In this document: positions 15,897-23,758 of the stretch, piece by piece | Layout of the letters: each line of letters begins with the position of its first letter | Numbering within the stretch: the stretch's first letter is position 1 | Assembly: GCA_021531615.1 (NCBI GenBank) | Contig: JADYUE010000026.1 | Location: 1-32,744, forward strand | DNA length: 32,744 bases | Direction: 5' to 3' | Origin: Fusobacterium varium | GTDB taxonomy: Bacteria; Fusobacteriota; Fusobacteriia; Fusobacteriales; Fusobacteriaceae | Notes under the pieces: model-generated | The model's input: the letters and a program-made list of their open reading frames with translations, nothing else | The model's database searches: none | Told to the model about the DNA's origin: nothing | Program-made: the position numbers and the translations under genes

Positions 15897-16997
15897 TTGG
15901 AATGGTATAAATTAAGAATGGCTGGGGTTAGAGATTGTGTCATTCGGAATTTAATGGAAAGATTTGAGAACTATGATGATATCTTTGATTTTGATAAATA
16001 TACTTTTATAAATAGTTTTCAGATAAAAGAGGAAGAATATTTAAAGATAATTGAATCAAAGGATATGAATTTACAAGAAGAGATAGAAAAATTAAGTGAA
16101 AAAGATATTAAAATTTTAAGTTTTAAAAGTTCAGACTATCCTGAAAACTTAAAAAATATTGCACAACCACCTGTATTCTTATATTATAGGGGAGATATTA
16201 CTCTTTTAAAGAAAAGAATAATAGGAGTAGTTGGAACAAGAAGAGCTACTACTTATGGAAGGGTTGCTTGTGAGAAATTTTCTCAAGAGTTAGTTGAAAA
16301 TGGAATTGTAACAGCTAGTGGTTTAGCTTTAGGTATTGATGGTATCTGTCATAAGAAAACTTTAGAGAAAAATGGAAAAACAATAGCAGTAGTAGGAAGT
16401 GGACTTGATATAATCTATCCTAGAGAAAATAAAGTGCTATGGGAACTTATAGGGAAGAATGGATTGATTTTAAGTGAGTTTCCTTTGGGAGCAGAGCCAA
16501 TGGCACGAAATTTTCCCATGAGAAATAGAATAATTGCAGGAATATCAAAGGGAATTTTAGTAGTTGAAAGTAAAAAAAGTGGAGGAAGTTTAATAACTGC
16601 TGAGATAGCTTTAGAAGAGGGAAGAGAAGTTTTTGCTGTTCCTGGAGATATATTTTCTCCAGTGTCAGAAGGGTGCAATGATCTGATAAAAAATTCACAA
16701 GCTAAATTGGTAACAAGTGTTGCAGATATCCTTGCTGAATATGATTGGAAAAAAATTGAAAAGCTAAAAGCAAAAATAGATTTAACTCCTCAAGAGGAAA
16801 AAATATACTCTGTTTTAGAAACAGAATTAACTTTAGATGAGATAATAATGAAAACCTCTATAAAAGCAGGAGAAGCACTAGCAATCTTAATGGATTTAGA
16901 GTTAAAAAAATTAGTTGCAAGTGTGGCAGGTGGGAAGTATAGACGAAAGGCATATGTAAATGATTGTTGCTTTTTTTCACAAATTCTAGTAAAATGA
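15897..16997 (+). CDS. dprA: DNA-processing protein DprA (DprA/Smf)
   Basis: 366 residues. DprA binds incoming single-stranded DNA and loads RecA during natural transformation. The N-terminal helical domain (about 1-65) is followed by the extended Rossmann fold with GVVGTRRATTYGR (110-122), SGLALGIDGICHKKTLE (141-157) and VVGSGLDIIYPREN. FPMRNRIIAGIS and SGGSLITAEIALEEGREVFAVPGDI come next. A C-terminal winged-helix domain (about 300-350, TPQEEKIYSVLETEL) is present. The start is TTG 15897, with AGGGG 9 nt upstream; it gives the usual DprA N-terminus, and a later ATG would trim it. In the window only the sigma factor gene hints at competence; no com genes are seen. Many non-competent bacteria also keep dprA. 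Confidence 0.95.
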   Translation: MEWYKLRMAGVRDCVIRNLMERFENYDDIFDFDKYTFINSFQIKEEEYLKIIESKDMNLQEEIEKLSEKDIKILSFKSSDYPENLKNIAQPPVFLYYRGDITLLKKRIIGVVGTRRATTYGRVACEKFSQELVENGIVTASGLALGIDGICHKKTLEKNGKTIAVVGSGLDIIYPRENKVLWELIGKNGLILSEFPLGAEPMARNFPMRNRIIAGISKGILVVESKKSGGSLITAEIALEEGREVFAVPGDIFSPVSEGCNDLIKNSQAKLVTSVADILAEYDWKKIEKLKAKIDLTPQEEKIYSVLETELTLDEIIMKTSIKAGEALAILMDLELKKLVASVAGGKYRRKAYVNDCCFFSQILVK

Positions 16998-17005
16998 AAC
17001 GGAAA

Positions 17006-17014
17006 TGATATAAT
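17006..17014 (+). promoter_or_regulatory. Possible internal promoter for topA
   Basis: TGATATAAT at 17006-17014 is an extended -10, identical to the core in front of uvrB. An alternative is TTGCTT (16967-16972), a 17-bp spacer and TAAAAT (16990-16995). Either could supply topA separately from the upstream operon. Confidence 0.45.
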
Positions 17015-17045
17015 GTAATGAAAAGTTAGATAGGGGTGAAGAGTT

Positions 17046-19295
17046 TTGGGTAAGAAAAATTTAGTAATAGTTGAATCCCCAGCTAAGGCTAAGACAATAG
17101 AAAAAATACTTGGAAAGGACTTTCATGTAGTAGCATCATTTGGGCATGTTAGAGATCTGCCTAAAAGTAAATTAGGGGTAGATGTAGATAATAATTTTAA
17201 ACCCTCTTATTCTACTATAAAAGGAAAAGGGGAAGTAATAAAAAATTTAAAAGACATGGCTAAAAAATCAGATAAAGTATTTTTGGCATCTGACCCTGAT
17301 AGAGAGGGAGAGGCAATAGCATGGCATATAGCTTATGCTCTAAAACTTTCAGAAAATGATCCTAATAGAATAGAGTTTAATGAGATAACAGAAACAGCTA
17401 TTAAAGATTCGATAACACATCCTAGAAAAATTGATATGGATAAGGTAAATGCACAACAAGCAAGAAGAATCTTAGATAGATTAGTGGGATATGGAATAAG
17501 TTCTCTACTTTGGAAAAGCATATCATCAAATACAAGTGCAGGAAGAGTTCAATCAGTGGCACTTAAATTAATATGTGATCTTGAAGATGAGATAAAGAAA
17601 TTTATTCCAGTTAAATTTTGGGAGATAAAAGGTGAGTTTACTAATAAGTTAAAACTTTCATTATATAAAGTGGAAGATAAAAAGATTGATAAACTTACTG
17701 ATGAAAAAATTGTTGAAGAGATAAAGAAAGTTGAGAAAAAAGATTTTGAAGTGATTGAAGCTAAGGTTTCAAAGAAGAGCAAAAATTCTCCACTTCCATT
17801 AAAAACAAGTACTTTACAACAATTAGCATCATCATATCTGGGATTCTCAGCATCAAAAACTATGAGAATAGCTCAAGGGCTTTATGAGGGAATAGATATT
17901 GAAGGAACTCATAAAGGGCTTATTACATATATGAGAACAGATTCTACAAGAATATCAGATGATGCAGTAGAAATGGCTAAAAACTATATTCTTGAAAACT
18001 TTGGTAAAGAGTATTTAGGTGTTAAAAAGACAAGTAAGAGTAAACAAAAAATTCAAGATGCTCACGAAGCTATTAGACCAACAGATATAAATTTAACTCC
18101 AGATAGTTTAAAAAATGCTCTGGATAAAGATCAGCAAAAATTATATAAACTTATTTGGGAGAGATTTGTTATATCACAATTAGCTCCAATGAAATATGAG
18201 CAATTTGAGCTTGTGTGTAACTATGATAAATTTTCTTTTAGAGGAACTATCAATAAAATTATCTTTGATGGATATTATAAGGTATTTAAAGAGGAAGAGG
18301 ATCTTCCATTAGGAGAGTTTCCAGATATCAAAGTTGGAGATATATTAAAATTAGAAAAACTGTTGATAAAAGAGGAGTACACTAAACCACCTTCAAGATT
18401 TACTGAGTCTTCTCTAGTAAAAAAATTAGAAGCAGAGGGAATCGGTAGACCATCTACATATGCAACAATTATAGAAACTTTGAAAAAAAGAGAGTATGTT
18501 GCTCTTGAAGGAAAAAGTTTTACTCCAACAGCATTAGGTTATGAGATTAAAAATAAGTTAGATGAAAATTTCCCTAATATAATGAATATAAAATTTACTG
18601 CTGAACTTGAAAATGAGTTGGATGAGGTAGCAGAGGGAGAAAAGGATTGGATATCTCTACTTTCAGTTTTCTACAAAGATCTAAAATATTATATAGATAA
18701 ATTTAAGATAAAAGTAGAAGAGGAGATGTCAAGAATTATAGAATCAGATGTTCCTTGTTCTTGTGGAAAGGGAAATATGATTTTAAAAACAGGAAGATTT
18801 GGAAGATACTTAGCTTGTCCTAATGAAGAGGATGGATGTAAAGAGAGAATATCTTTAAAAGGAATAGAGATACCAGCAGAAGAGATAGAGAATGGAAAGA
18901 TCTATGTTAAGGAGAAGGTTGAAGAGCTTGTAAAAGCTAAAAAAGGTAAGAAAACAGATGTTGTAACTTCAACTGGAGTAAAGTATCTACTAAAAACAGG
19001 AAGATTTGGAAGCTATTTAGAGAGTGAGAACTTCTCAGAAGATAATGATAGAATGCCACTACCACCAGAGATTAGAAAGATGTTAGCTAATAACAAGATT
19101 GAAGAAAAAAATGGAGTAATGCAGATAAATACAGAGCTTAAAAAGATAAAAGATGAAGAGGATAGAATCTTAAAAGCTGCAGGTAAATGTGAAAAATGTG
19201 GACGTCCATTTAAAATTAGTAGAGGAAGATGGGGAAAATTCCTAGCTTGTACAGGATACCCAGAATGTAAAAATATAAAAAAAATAGAGAAATAG
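17046..19295 (+). CDS. topA: DNA topoisomerase I (type IA)
   Basis: 749 residues. Relaxes negative supercoils. The TOPRIM domain is at the N-terminus (LVIVESPAKAKTIEKILG with E10, and ASDPDREGEAIAWH with D83, D85 and E87). The catalytic tyrosine is Y295 in GLITYMRTDSTRIS. The PSTYATIIETLKKREYV and PTALGYEI segments follow. The C-terminus carries zinc-ribbon repeats. One has cysteines near residues 576-598 (CSCGKGNMILKTGRFGRYLAC). A central one has lost its cysteines (LLKTGRFGSYLES). A last one is CEKCGRPFKISRGRWGKFLAC. The start is TTG 17046, with AGGGGTG 7 nt upstream; the next codons match the family N-terminus. dprA immediately before topA is a common bacterial arrangement. Confidence 0.97.
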   Translation: MGKKNLVIVESPAKAKTIEKILGKDFHVVASFGHVRDLPKSKLGVDVDNNFKPSYSTIKGKGEVIKNLKDMAKKSDKVFLASDPDREGEAIAWHIAYALKLSENDPNRIEFNEITETAIKDSITHPRKIDMDKVNAQQARRILDRLVGYGISSLLWKSISSNTSAGRVQSVALKLICDLEDEIKKFIPVKFWEIKGEFTNKLKLSLYKVEDKKIDKLTDEKIVEEIKKVEKKDFEVIEAKVSKKSKNSPLPLKTSTLQQLASSYLGFSASKTMRIAQGLYEGIDIEGTHKGLITYMRTDSTRISDDAVEMAKNYILENFGKEYLGVKKTSKSKQKIQDAHEAIRPTDINLTPDSLKNALDKDQQKLYKLIWERFVISQLAPMKYEQFELVCNYDKFSFRGTINKIIFDGYYKVFKEEEDLPLGEFPDIKVGDILKLEKLLIKEEYTKPPSRFTESSLVKKLEAEGIGRPSTYATIIETLKKREYVALEGKSFTPTALGYEIKNKLDENFPNIMNIKFTAELENELDEVAEGEKDWISLLSVFYKDLKYYIDKFKIKVEEEMSRIIESDVPCSCGKGNMILKTGRFGRYLACPNEEDGCKERISLKGIEIPAEEIENGKIYVKEKVEELVKAKKGKKTDVVTSTGVKYLLKTGRFGSYLESENFSEDNDRMPLPPEIRKMLANNKIEEKNGVMQINTELKKIKDEEDRILKAAGKCEKCGRPFKISRGRWGKFLACTGYPECKNIKKIEK

Positions 19296-19298
19296 TAA

Positions 19299-19325
19299 GA
19301 ACTCACCTCTAGGGGTGAGCTCTTT
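19299..19325 (+). terminator. Weak hairpin between topA and trmFO
   Basis: CTCACCTC (19302-19309) pairs with GGGGTGAG (19312-19319), one G-T pair, followed by CTCTTTG. The T tract is short, so this is likely a weak attenuator or mRNA processing/stability hairpin rather than a full terminator. Confidence 0.4.
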
Positions 19326-19348
19326 GAATTTATAAACAAGGAGAAATA

Positions 19349-20662
19349 ATGGAGAAAAAAGAGGTAATAGTAGTAGGTGCTGGTTTAGCAGGTTGTGAAG
19401 CAGCATATCAGTTAGCTAAAAGAGGAATAAAAGTAAAACTTTATGAGATGAAGTCTAAAAAGATGACAGAAGCACATAAGAAACCATATTATGCAGAGTT
19501 AGTATGTAGTAACTCTTTAGGTGGAGATAATCTTGCAAATGCTTCTGGACTTATGAAAGAAGAGTTAAGAAGATTAGATTCTTTATTAATAAAAATAGCT
19601 GATAAAAACAGAGTTCCAGCAGGACAGGCTCTAGCAGTAGATAGAGATGGTTTTTCAATAGAGATAACTGAATATCTAAAAAATATGGAAAATATTGAGA
19701 TAATAGAAGAAGAATTTACAAATATACCAGAAGATCAAATAGTTTTATTAGCATCTGGACCATTAACTTCAGAAACATTGTCTAAAGAGATAGGAGAGTT
19801 AACTCATAGTGATCATCTATATTTCTATGATGCAGCAGCTCCAATAGTGACTTTAGAATCTATTGATATGAATAAAGCATACAGACAATCACGTTATGGA
19901 AAGGGAGAAGGGGAGTATATAAACTGCCCTATGAATAAAGAGGAGTATTATGCTTTCTATAATGCTCTTATTACAGCAGAGAGAGTTCCTTTAAAAACTT
20001 TTGAAGAGGAGAAACTTTTTGAAGCTTGTATGCCTGTTGAGAGAATAGCTATGACAGGGGAGAGAACTTTAGTTTTCGGACCATTGAAGCCTAAGGGACT
20101 TATCAATCCTAATACAGATAAGATGGATTATGCAGTTGTTCAATTAAGACAAGATGATAAAGAAGGGAAATTATATAATATTGTAGGATTCCAAACAAAT
20201 CTTAAATGGGGAGAGCAAAAAAGAGTATTTTCAATGATACCAGGATTAGAAAATGCAGAGTTTATAAGATATGGTGTAATGCATAGAAATACCTTTATTA
20301 ACTCTTCAAAACTTTTAGATGAAACTTTAAGATTAAAGAGTAGAGATAATATTTATTTTGCTGGACAGATTACTGGAAGTGAAGGATATGTTTCATCAAT
20401 AGCAACTGGAGCTATGGCAGCTATAAATATTGCACATAGAATTTTAGGAAAAGATAGTTTCATCTTAGATGATAGAAGTGCTATAGGTGCTATGATAAAA
20501 TATGTAACAGAGGAGAAGAAAAACTTCCAACCTATGGGACCAAATTTTGGAATAATAAGATCATTAGATGGAGTTAGAATAAGAGATAAAAAAGAGAGAT
20601 ATAACACAATTTCAAAAATTGCACTAGATTATTTAGATACAAAAATTGGAGAGTTAAATTAA
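19349..20662 (+). CDS. trmFO: Folate-dependent tRNA (uracil-54-C5)-methyltransferase TrmFO
   Basis: 437 residues. Uses methylenetetrahydrofolate and FADH2 to make ribothymidine at position 54 of tRNA. The N-terminal FAD-binding motif is VVGAGLAGCEAA (8-19). The catalytic cysteine C53 sits in LVCSNSLGGDNLANASGLMKEE (shown in part), and the second conserved cysteine is C227 in FEACMPVERIA. The C-terminal GQITGSEGYVSSIATGAMAAIN segment closes the FAD site. AAGGAG precedes the ATG at 19349. It starts the trmFO-xer-hslV set that resembles the Bacillus codV/clpQ neighbourhood. Confidence 0.96.
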   Translation: MEKKEVIVVGAGLAGCEAAYQLAKRGIKVKLYEMKSKKMTEAHKKPYYAELVCSNSLGGDNLANASGLMKEELRRLDSLLIKIADKNRVPAGQALAVDRDGFSIEITEYLKNMENIEIIEEEFTNIPEDQIVLLASGPLTSETLSKEIGELTHSDHLYFYDAAAPIVTLESIDMNKAYRQSRYGKGEGEYINCPMNKEEYYAFYNALITAERVPLKTFEEEKLFEACMPVERIAMTGERTLVFGPLKPKGLINPNTDKMDYAVVQLRQDDKEGKLYNIVGFQTNLKWGEQKRVFSMIPGLENAEFIRYGVMHRNTFINSSKLLDETLRLKSRDNIYFAGQITGSEGYVSSIATGAMAAINIAHRILGKDSFILDDRSAIGAMIKYVTEEKKNFQPMGPNFGIIRSLDGVRIRDKKERYNTISKIALDYLDTKIGELN

Positions 20663-20686
20663 AAAATAGATTGAGAAGGTGATAAG

Positions 20687-21589
20687 ATGGAAAATATAGA
20701 CAAATATATAAAAGATTTTTTGTATATAATGGAGTTTGGAGAAAATAAAAGTCTTAATACAATAAAGTCTATGAAGAAAGATCTATCACAATTATCTGTT
20801 TACTTGAGAGAGATAGAAAAAATAACCGTTGTAATGGAGATAACCTCTGTTATGTTAAGAGGATTTTTAATCTCTTTACAGGATAATAATGTTGGAAAAA
20901 GATCTTTAAATAGAAAACTTTCATCTTTAAGATCATTTTTTAAATTTTTGTTAAAGAATAATCATATAAAAAGTAATCCTGTTGAGGTTATTAGTTCTCC
21001 TAGTTTTGAAGCTGAAAAACCTGATATATTAACTTTGGATGAGATAAATAGATTGAGAGCTGTTATAAATACAGATAATGCAAATGGTTTAAGAGATAGA
21101 TTGATGTTAGAACTTATGTATTCAAGTGGAATAACGTCAATAGAGATGTTAAAAACAGGAGAGCAATTTTTTGATTTAGACAAGAGAGAGCTATTAGTAT
21201 TTAATGGTAAAAATAATAGAACTGTCTTTTTTAGTGAAAGAACTCGAGAGTATTTTAAAAAATATGTAGAGGCAAAAAAAGAGAAGTATAAGGAAAAATA
21301 TAATCCTGAAATTCTTTTTGTCAATGGATCTGGGAATAGATTAAGTGATAGATCTCTTAGAAGGATAGTTGATAGATATGCTCAAAGGGCAAATATAACA
21401 AGGGAGATCAGTCCATATAGCTTTAGGCACACATTTGCATTGCATTTGTTGGCAAAGGGAATGAAGATTAATTATTTGAAAGAATTGATGGGACATGTTA
21501 CAATAGAGAGTACAAAAGTATATGAAGAGATGTTATGCAGAGTACCATTTGATTTTATGAAAGCAACTATGAGGAGTGAAGAAAAATGA
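20687..21589 (+). CDS. XerC/XerD-like tyrosine recombinase with altered active site
   Basis: 300 residues with the standard layout: an N-terminal SAM-like core-binding domain (about 1-95, with [19 protein letters not shown]) and a C-terminal catalytic domain (about 110-295). Of the six catalytic positions four are present: K175 (NGKNNRTV), R247 and H270 ([15 protein letters not shown]) and the nucleophile Y279 (TKVYEEM). Two differ from the family. The first arginine, expected in a G-L-R-x-S-E motif, is T150 (SSGITSIEM). The box II histidine, expected in P-H-x-x-R-H, is Y244 (SPYSFRH). Reading frame and length are intact, so it is not an obvious pseudogene. Position between trmFO and hslV matches Bacillus codV. 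It may be a paralogue with reduced or lost cleavage activity. The main dif recombinase may be encoded elsewhere. Confidence 0.88.
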   Translation: MENIDKYIKDFLYIMEFGENKSLNTIKSMKKDLSQLSVYLREIEKITVVMEITSVMLRGFLISLQDNNVGKRSLNRKLSSLRSFFKFLLKNNHIKSNPVEVISSPSFEAEKPDILTLDEINRLRAVINTDNANGLRDRLMLELMYSSGITSIEMLKTGEQFFDLDKRELLVFNGKNNRTVFFSERTREYFKKYVEAKKEKYKEKYNPEILFVNGSGNRLSDRSLRRIVDRYAQRANITREISPYSFRHTFALHLLAKGMKINYLKELMGHVTIESTKVYEEMLCRVPFDFMKATMRSEEK

Positions 21590-22113
21590 TAAAAGCTACT
21601 ACTATAATAGCAGTAAAAAAAGATGGAAAAGTAGCACTTGCTGGAGATGGACAAGTGACTTTTGGAGAAGTAGTTTTTAAAAGCAATGCAAAAAAGATTC
21701 GTAGAATAGGTAATTATAATATTCTTGCTGGTTTTGCTGGAGCAGCAGCAGATGCTTTTGCTTTGATGGATAAGTTTGAAAATAAGTTAGATGAATTTGG
21801 AGGAAATTTAAAAAAAGCCTCTGTTGAACTAGCTAAAGATTGGAGAACTGATAAAGCTTTAAGAGTTTTAGATGCTATGCTTATAGTGGCAGATAAGAAT
21901 ATGATACTAATTCTTTCAGGAAATGGAGATGTAATAGAACCTGATGGAGATGTAGCAGCTATTGGAAGTGGAGGGAATTATGCTTATGCAGCAGCAAAGG
22001 CGATGTTAAAGCATACTGAACTATCAGCAGAAGAGATAGCTGTGGAAGCTATGGACATAGCTGGAGAATTATGTATATATACTAATCAAAATATAGTTTA
22101 TGATGTGATATAA
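21586..22113 (+). CDS. hslV: HslV (ClpQ), proteasome-like peptidase subunit
   Basis: 175 residues. HslV forms a double hexameric threonine protease that normally needs the HslU ATPase. The precursor begins [10 protein letters not shown]; removal of four residues would expose Thr5 as the nucleophile. In that mature numbering D17 (AGDGQVTFG) and K33 (SNAKKIRRI) fall exactly on the known catalytic positions. The segments [39 protein letters not shown] and [14 protein letters not shown] are typical. The start overlaps the recombinase stop by 4 bp (ATGA), so translation is coupled. hslU does not follow; the next gene is yqeH. HslU may be encoded elsewhere in the genome. Confidence 0.96.
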   Translation: MIKATTIIAVKKDGKVALAGDGQVTFGEVVFKSNAKKIRRIGNYNILAGFAGAAADAFALMDKFENKLDEFGGNLKKASVELAKDWRTDKALRVLDAMLIVADKNMILILSGNGDVIEPDGDVAAIGSGGNYAYAAAKAMLKHTELSAEEIAVEAMDIAGELCIYTNQNIVYDVI

Positions 22114-22131
22114 ATTAAAGGAGAGATGTGT

Positions 22132-23244
22132 ATGGGAAAAAAATGTATTGGTTGTGGGATCGAATTACAAAGTGAAGATGTAAATAAAGGTGGATATCTA
22201 CCAGCTGCTAAATTAGAAGAGCCTGGAGATCACTATTGTCAAAGATGTTTTAAAATAAAAAACTATGGTAAATATATGCCAGTTAGAATGAATAAAGATG
22301 ATTATAGAAGAGAAGTTCAAGAGGCTATGCAATACTCTAAATTAGCAATAGCAGTTTTTGATATTATTGACTTTGAAGGATCTTTTGATGATGAGATACT
22401 AGATGTACTTAGAGAGATGGACTCAATAGTAGTAATCAATAAGCTAGATCTTATTCCAGATGATAAACACCCTTCTGAAGTTGCTGATTGGGTAAAAGAT
22501 AGATTGGCTGAAGAGGGAATAGCACCATTGGATATAGCTATAGTAAGTAGTAAAAATGGTTATGGAATCAATGGAATATTTAAAAAGATAAAACATTTCT
22601 ATCCTGATGGAGTAGAGGCTCTTGTTTTAGGAGTTACAAATGTTGGAAAGTCAAGTATAGTAAATAGACTTTTAGGAGCAAAAAAAGTAACAGTTTCTAA
22701 ATATCCAGGGACAACATTGAAAAGTGTAAAAAACCAAATTCCTCATACAAATATATTTTTAATAGATACTCCAGGACTTATTCCAGATGGAAGAATATCT
22801 GACTTAGTATGTGAAGAGTGTAATTTAAAAATGGTACCTTCAGGAGAGATATCAAGAAAAACATTTAAGGTAAAAAAAGGAAGAGCTTTAATAATAGGAG
22901 ATCTATTATGGTTTAGAGTGATAAATGAAGATGAGGTAACACCTATTTTCTCACTTTATGCTGCTAAAGATGTAACTTTCCATGAAACTAATGTAGAAAA
23001 ATTAAAAGAGTTATTAGCAGGAGAAAGAAGTGATCTTTTCTTCCCACCATGTGAGAAATGTAGAGATACTTATAAAAATTTGGATATGATTAAGAAAAAA
23101 GTTAAAATTCAAGCTGGAGAAGAGTTAGTATTTAAAGGATTAGGATGGATATCTGTAAAAAGAGGTCCTTTAGAAATAGAGATTACTTTACCTAAAAAAG
23201 CTGGAATAATAGTTAGAGATGCCTTTATTAAACCAAAAAGATAG
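22132..23244 (+). CDS. yqeH: Ribosome biogenesis GTPase YqeH (circularly permuted)
   Basis: 370 residues. Needed for 30S subunit assembly in Bacillus. The N-terminal zinc finger has C5, C8, C36 and C39. The GTPase motifs come in permuted order: NKLD (G4, 103-106), SSKNG (G5, about 139-143), GVTNVGKSS (G1, 167-175), YPGTT (G2) and DTPG (G3, 212-215). A C-terminal domain of about 150 residues includes a further cysteine pair, PPCEKCRDTY, near residue 304. The frame opens at ATG 22126, but AAAGGAG is only 2 nt away from it and 8 nt from ATG 22132, which is the better start. It lies 18 bp after hslV. Confidence 0.94.
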   Translation: MGKKCIGCGIELQSEDVNKGGYLPAAKLEEPGDHYCQRCFKIKNYGKYMPVRMNKDDYRREVQEAMQYSKLAIAVFDIIDFEGSFDDEILDVLREMDSIVVINKLDLIPDDKHPSEVADWVKDRLAEEGIAPLDIAIVSSKNGYGINGIFKKIKHFYPDGVEALVLGVTNVGKSSIVNRLLGAKKVTVSKYPGTTLKSVKNQIPHTNIFLIDTPGLIPDGRISDLVCEECNLKMVPSGEISRKTFKVKKGRALIIGDLLWFRVINEDEVTPIFSLYAAKDVTFHETNVEKLKELLAGERSDLFFPPCEKCRDTYKNLDMIKKKVKIQAGEELVFKGLGWISVKRGPLEIEITLPKKAGIIVRDAFIKPKR

Positions 23245-23252
23245 GAAAAATA

Positions 23253-23732
23253 ATGGAAAAGAAAGAGAGATTACAAAAAATAGGAGTATATATTGTATTA
23301 ACTGTAATAGGGATATTGATTCTATTTTTAGGATTCTATAATATTAATGATTTAAAGCAAGCTAAGAGAGCCGAAGCTACATTAAAAGAGTTAAAAGAGT
23401 TAAGGATAGCACTAGAAGAGTACTATCAATTAACTAATAAATATCCAAACTTAACTCAAGAGGGAGCAAAGGATAACTTAAGAATATTAGATTATACAGA
23501 TGAAAATGGAAAATTTGTATCATTTGCAGATATTTATGGGCATGATTCATTGCCTAATACTCCTGAAAACGAGCATATAGCAGAAAGTAATATGATTTAT
23601 GATACAAATAATTTTTCAAAAGGAACTAAAACTGGTGGTTGGAACTATGATTTTTCTGGAAGAACAGGAGAGATTCATGCTAATTTACCAGAGAATATAT
23701 TTTCACAAAGCATAGAGTGGTGTGAATATTAA
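23253..23732 (+). CDS. Pilin-like single-pass membrane protein
   Basis: 159 residues. A short basic N-terminus leads into one transmembrane helix (about 12-29, VYIVLTVIGILILFLGFY), then a charged amphipathic helix LKELKELRIALEEYYQLTNKYP and a globular C-terminus ending in GGWNYDFSGRTGEIHANLP. The helix, the YxxxxxKYP motif and the terminal GWxYDxxxGxI-type strand are those of type II secretion/type IV pseudopilins. The canonical prepilin cleavage site (G followed by F-x-x-x-E) is missing, so it may stay membrane-anchored. No other pilus genes are nearby. Located 8 bp after yqeH and 26 bp before the flavoprotein gene. Fold relation is inferred from motifs only. Confidence 0.75.
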   Translation: MEKKERLQKIGVYIVLTVIGILILFLGFYNINDLKQAKRAEATLKELKELRIALEEYYQLTNKYPNLTQEGAKDNLRILDYTDENGKFVSFADIYGHDSLPNTPENEHIAESNMIYDTNNFSKGTKTGGWNYDFSGRTGEIHANLPENIFSQSIEWCEY

Positions 23733-23758
23733 GTAGAGATATTGGAGGTAAAAAAATA

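Noticed and set aside
15897-16997. A competence island (sigma factor, dprA, pilin-like gene)
   Set aside because: The three genes are far apart, in different transcripts, and no other com or pil genes occur; the link would be speculation.
18961-19060. Frameshift or decay in topA because the middle zinc ribbon lacks cysteines
   Set aside because: The frame is intact and loss of cysteines in one C-terminal ribbon repeat is common in bacterial topoisomerase I.
19013-19339. Antisense frame of 108 codons over the 3' end of topA
   Set aside because: Ser/Leu/Phe-rich translation typical of the reverse strand of an AT-rich gene; no start signal.
20962-21324. Antisense frame of 120 codons inside the recombinase gene
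   Set aside because: Reverse-strand shadow with low-complexity hydrophobic composition and no ribosome binding site.
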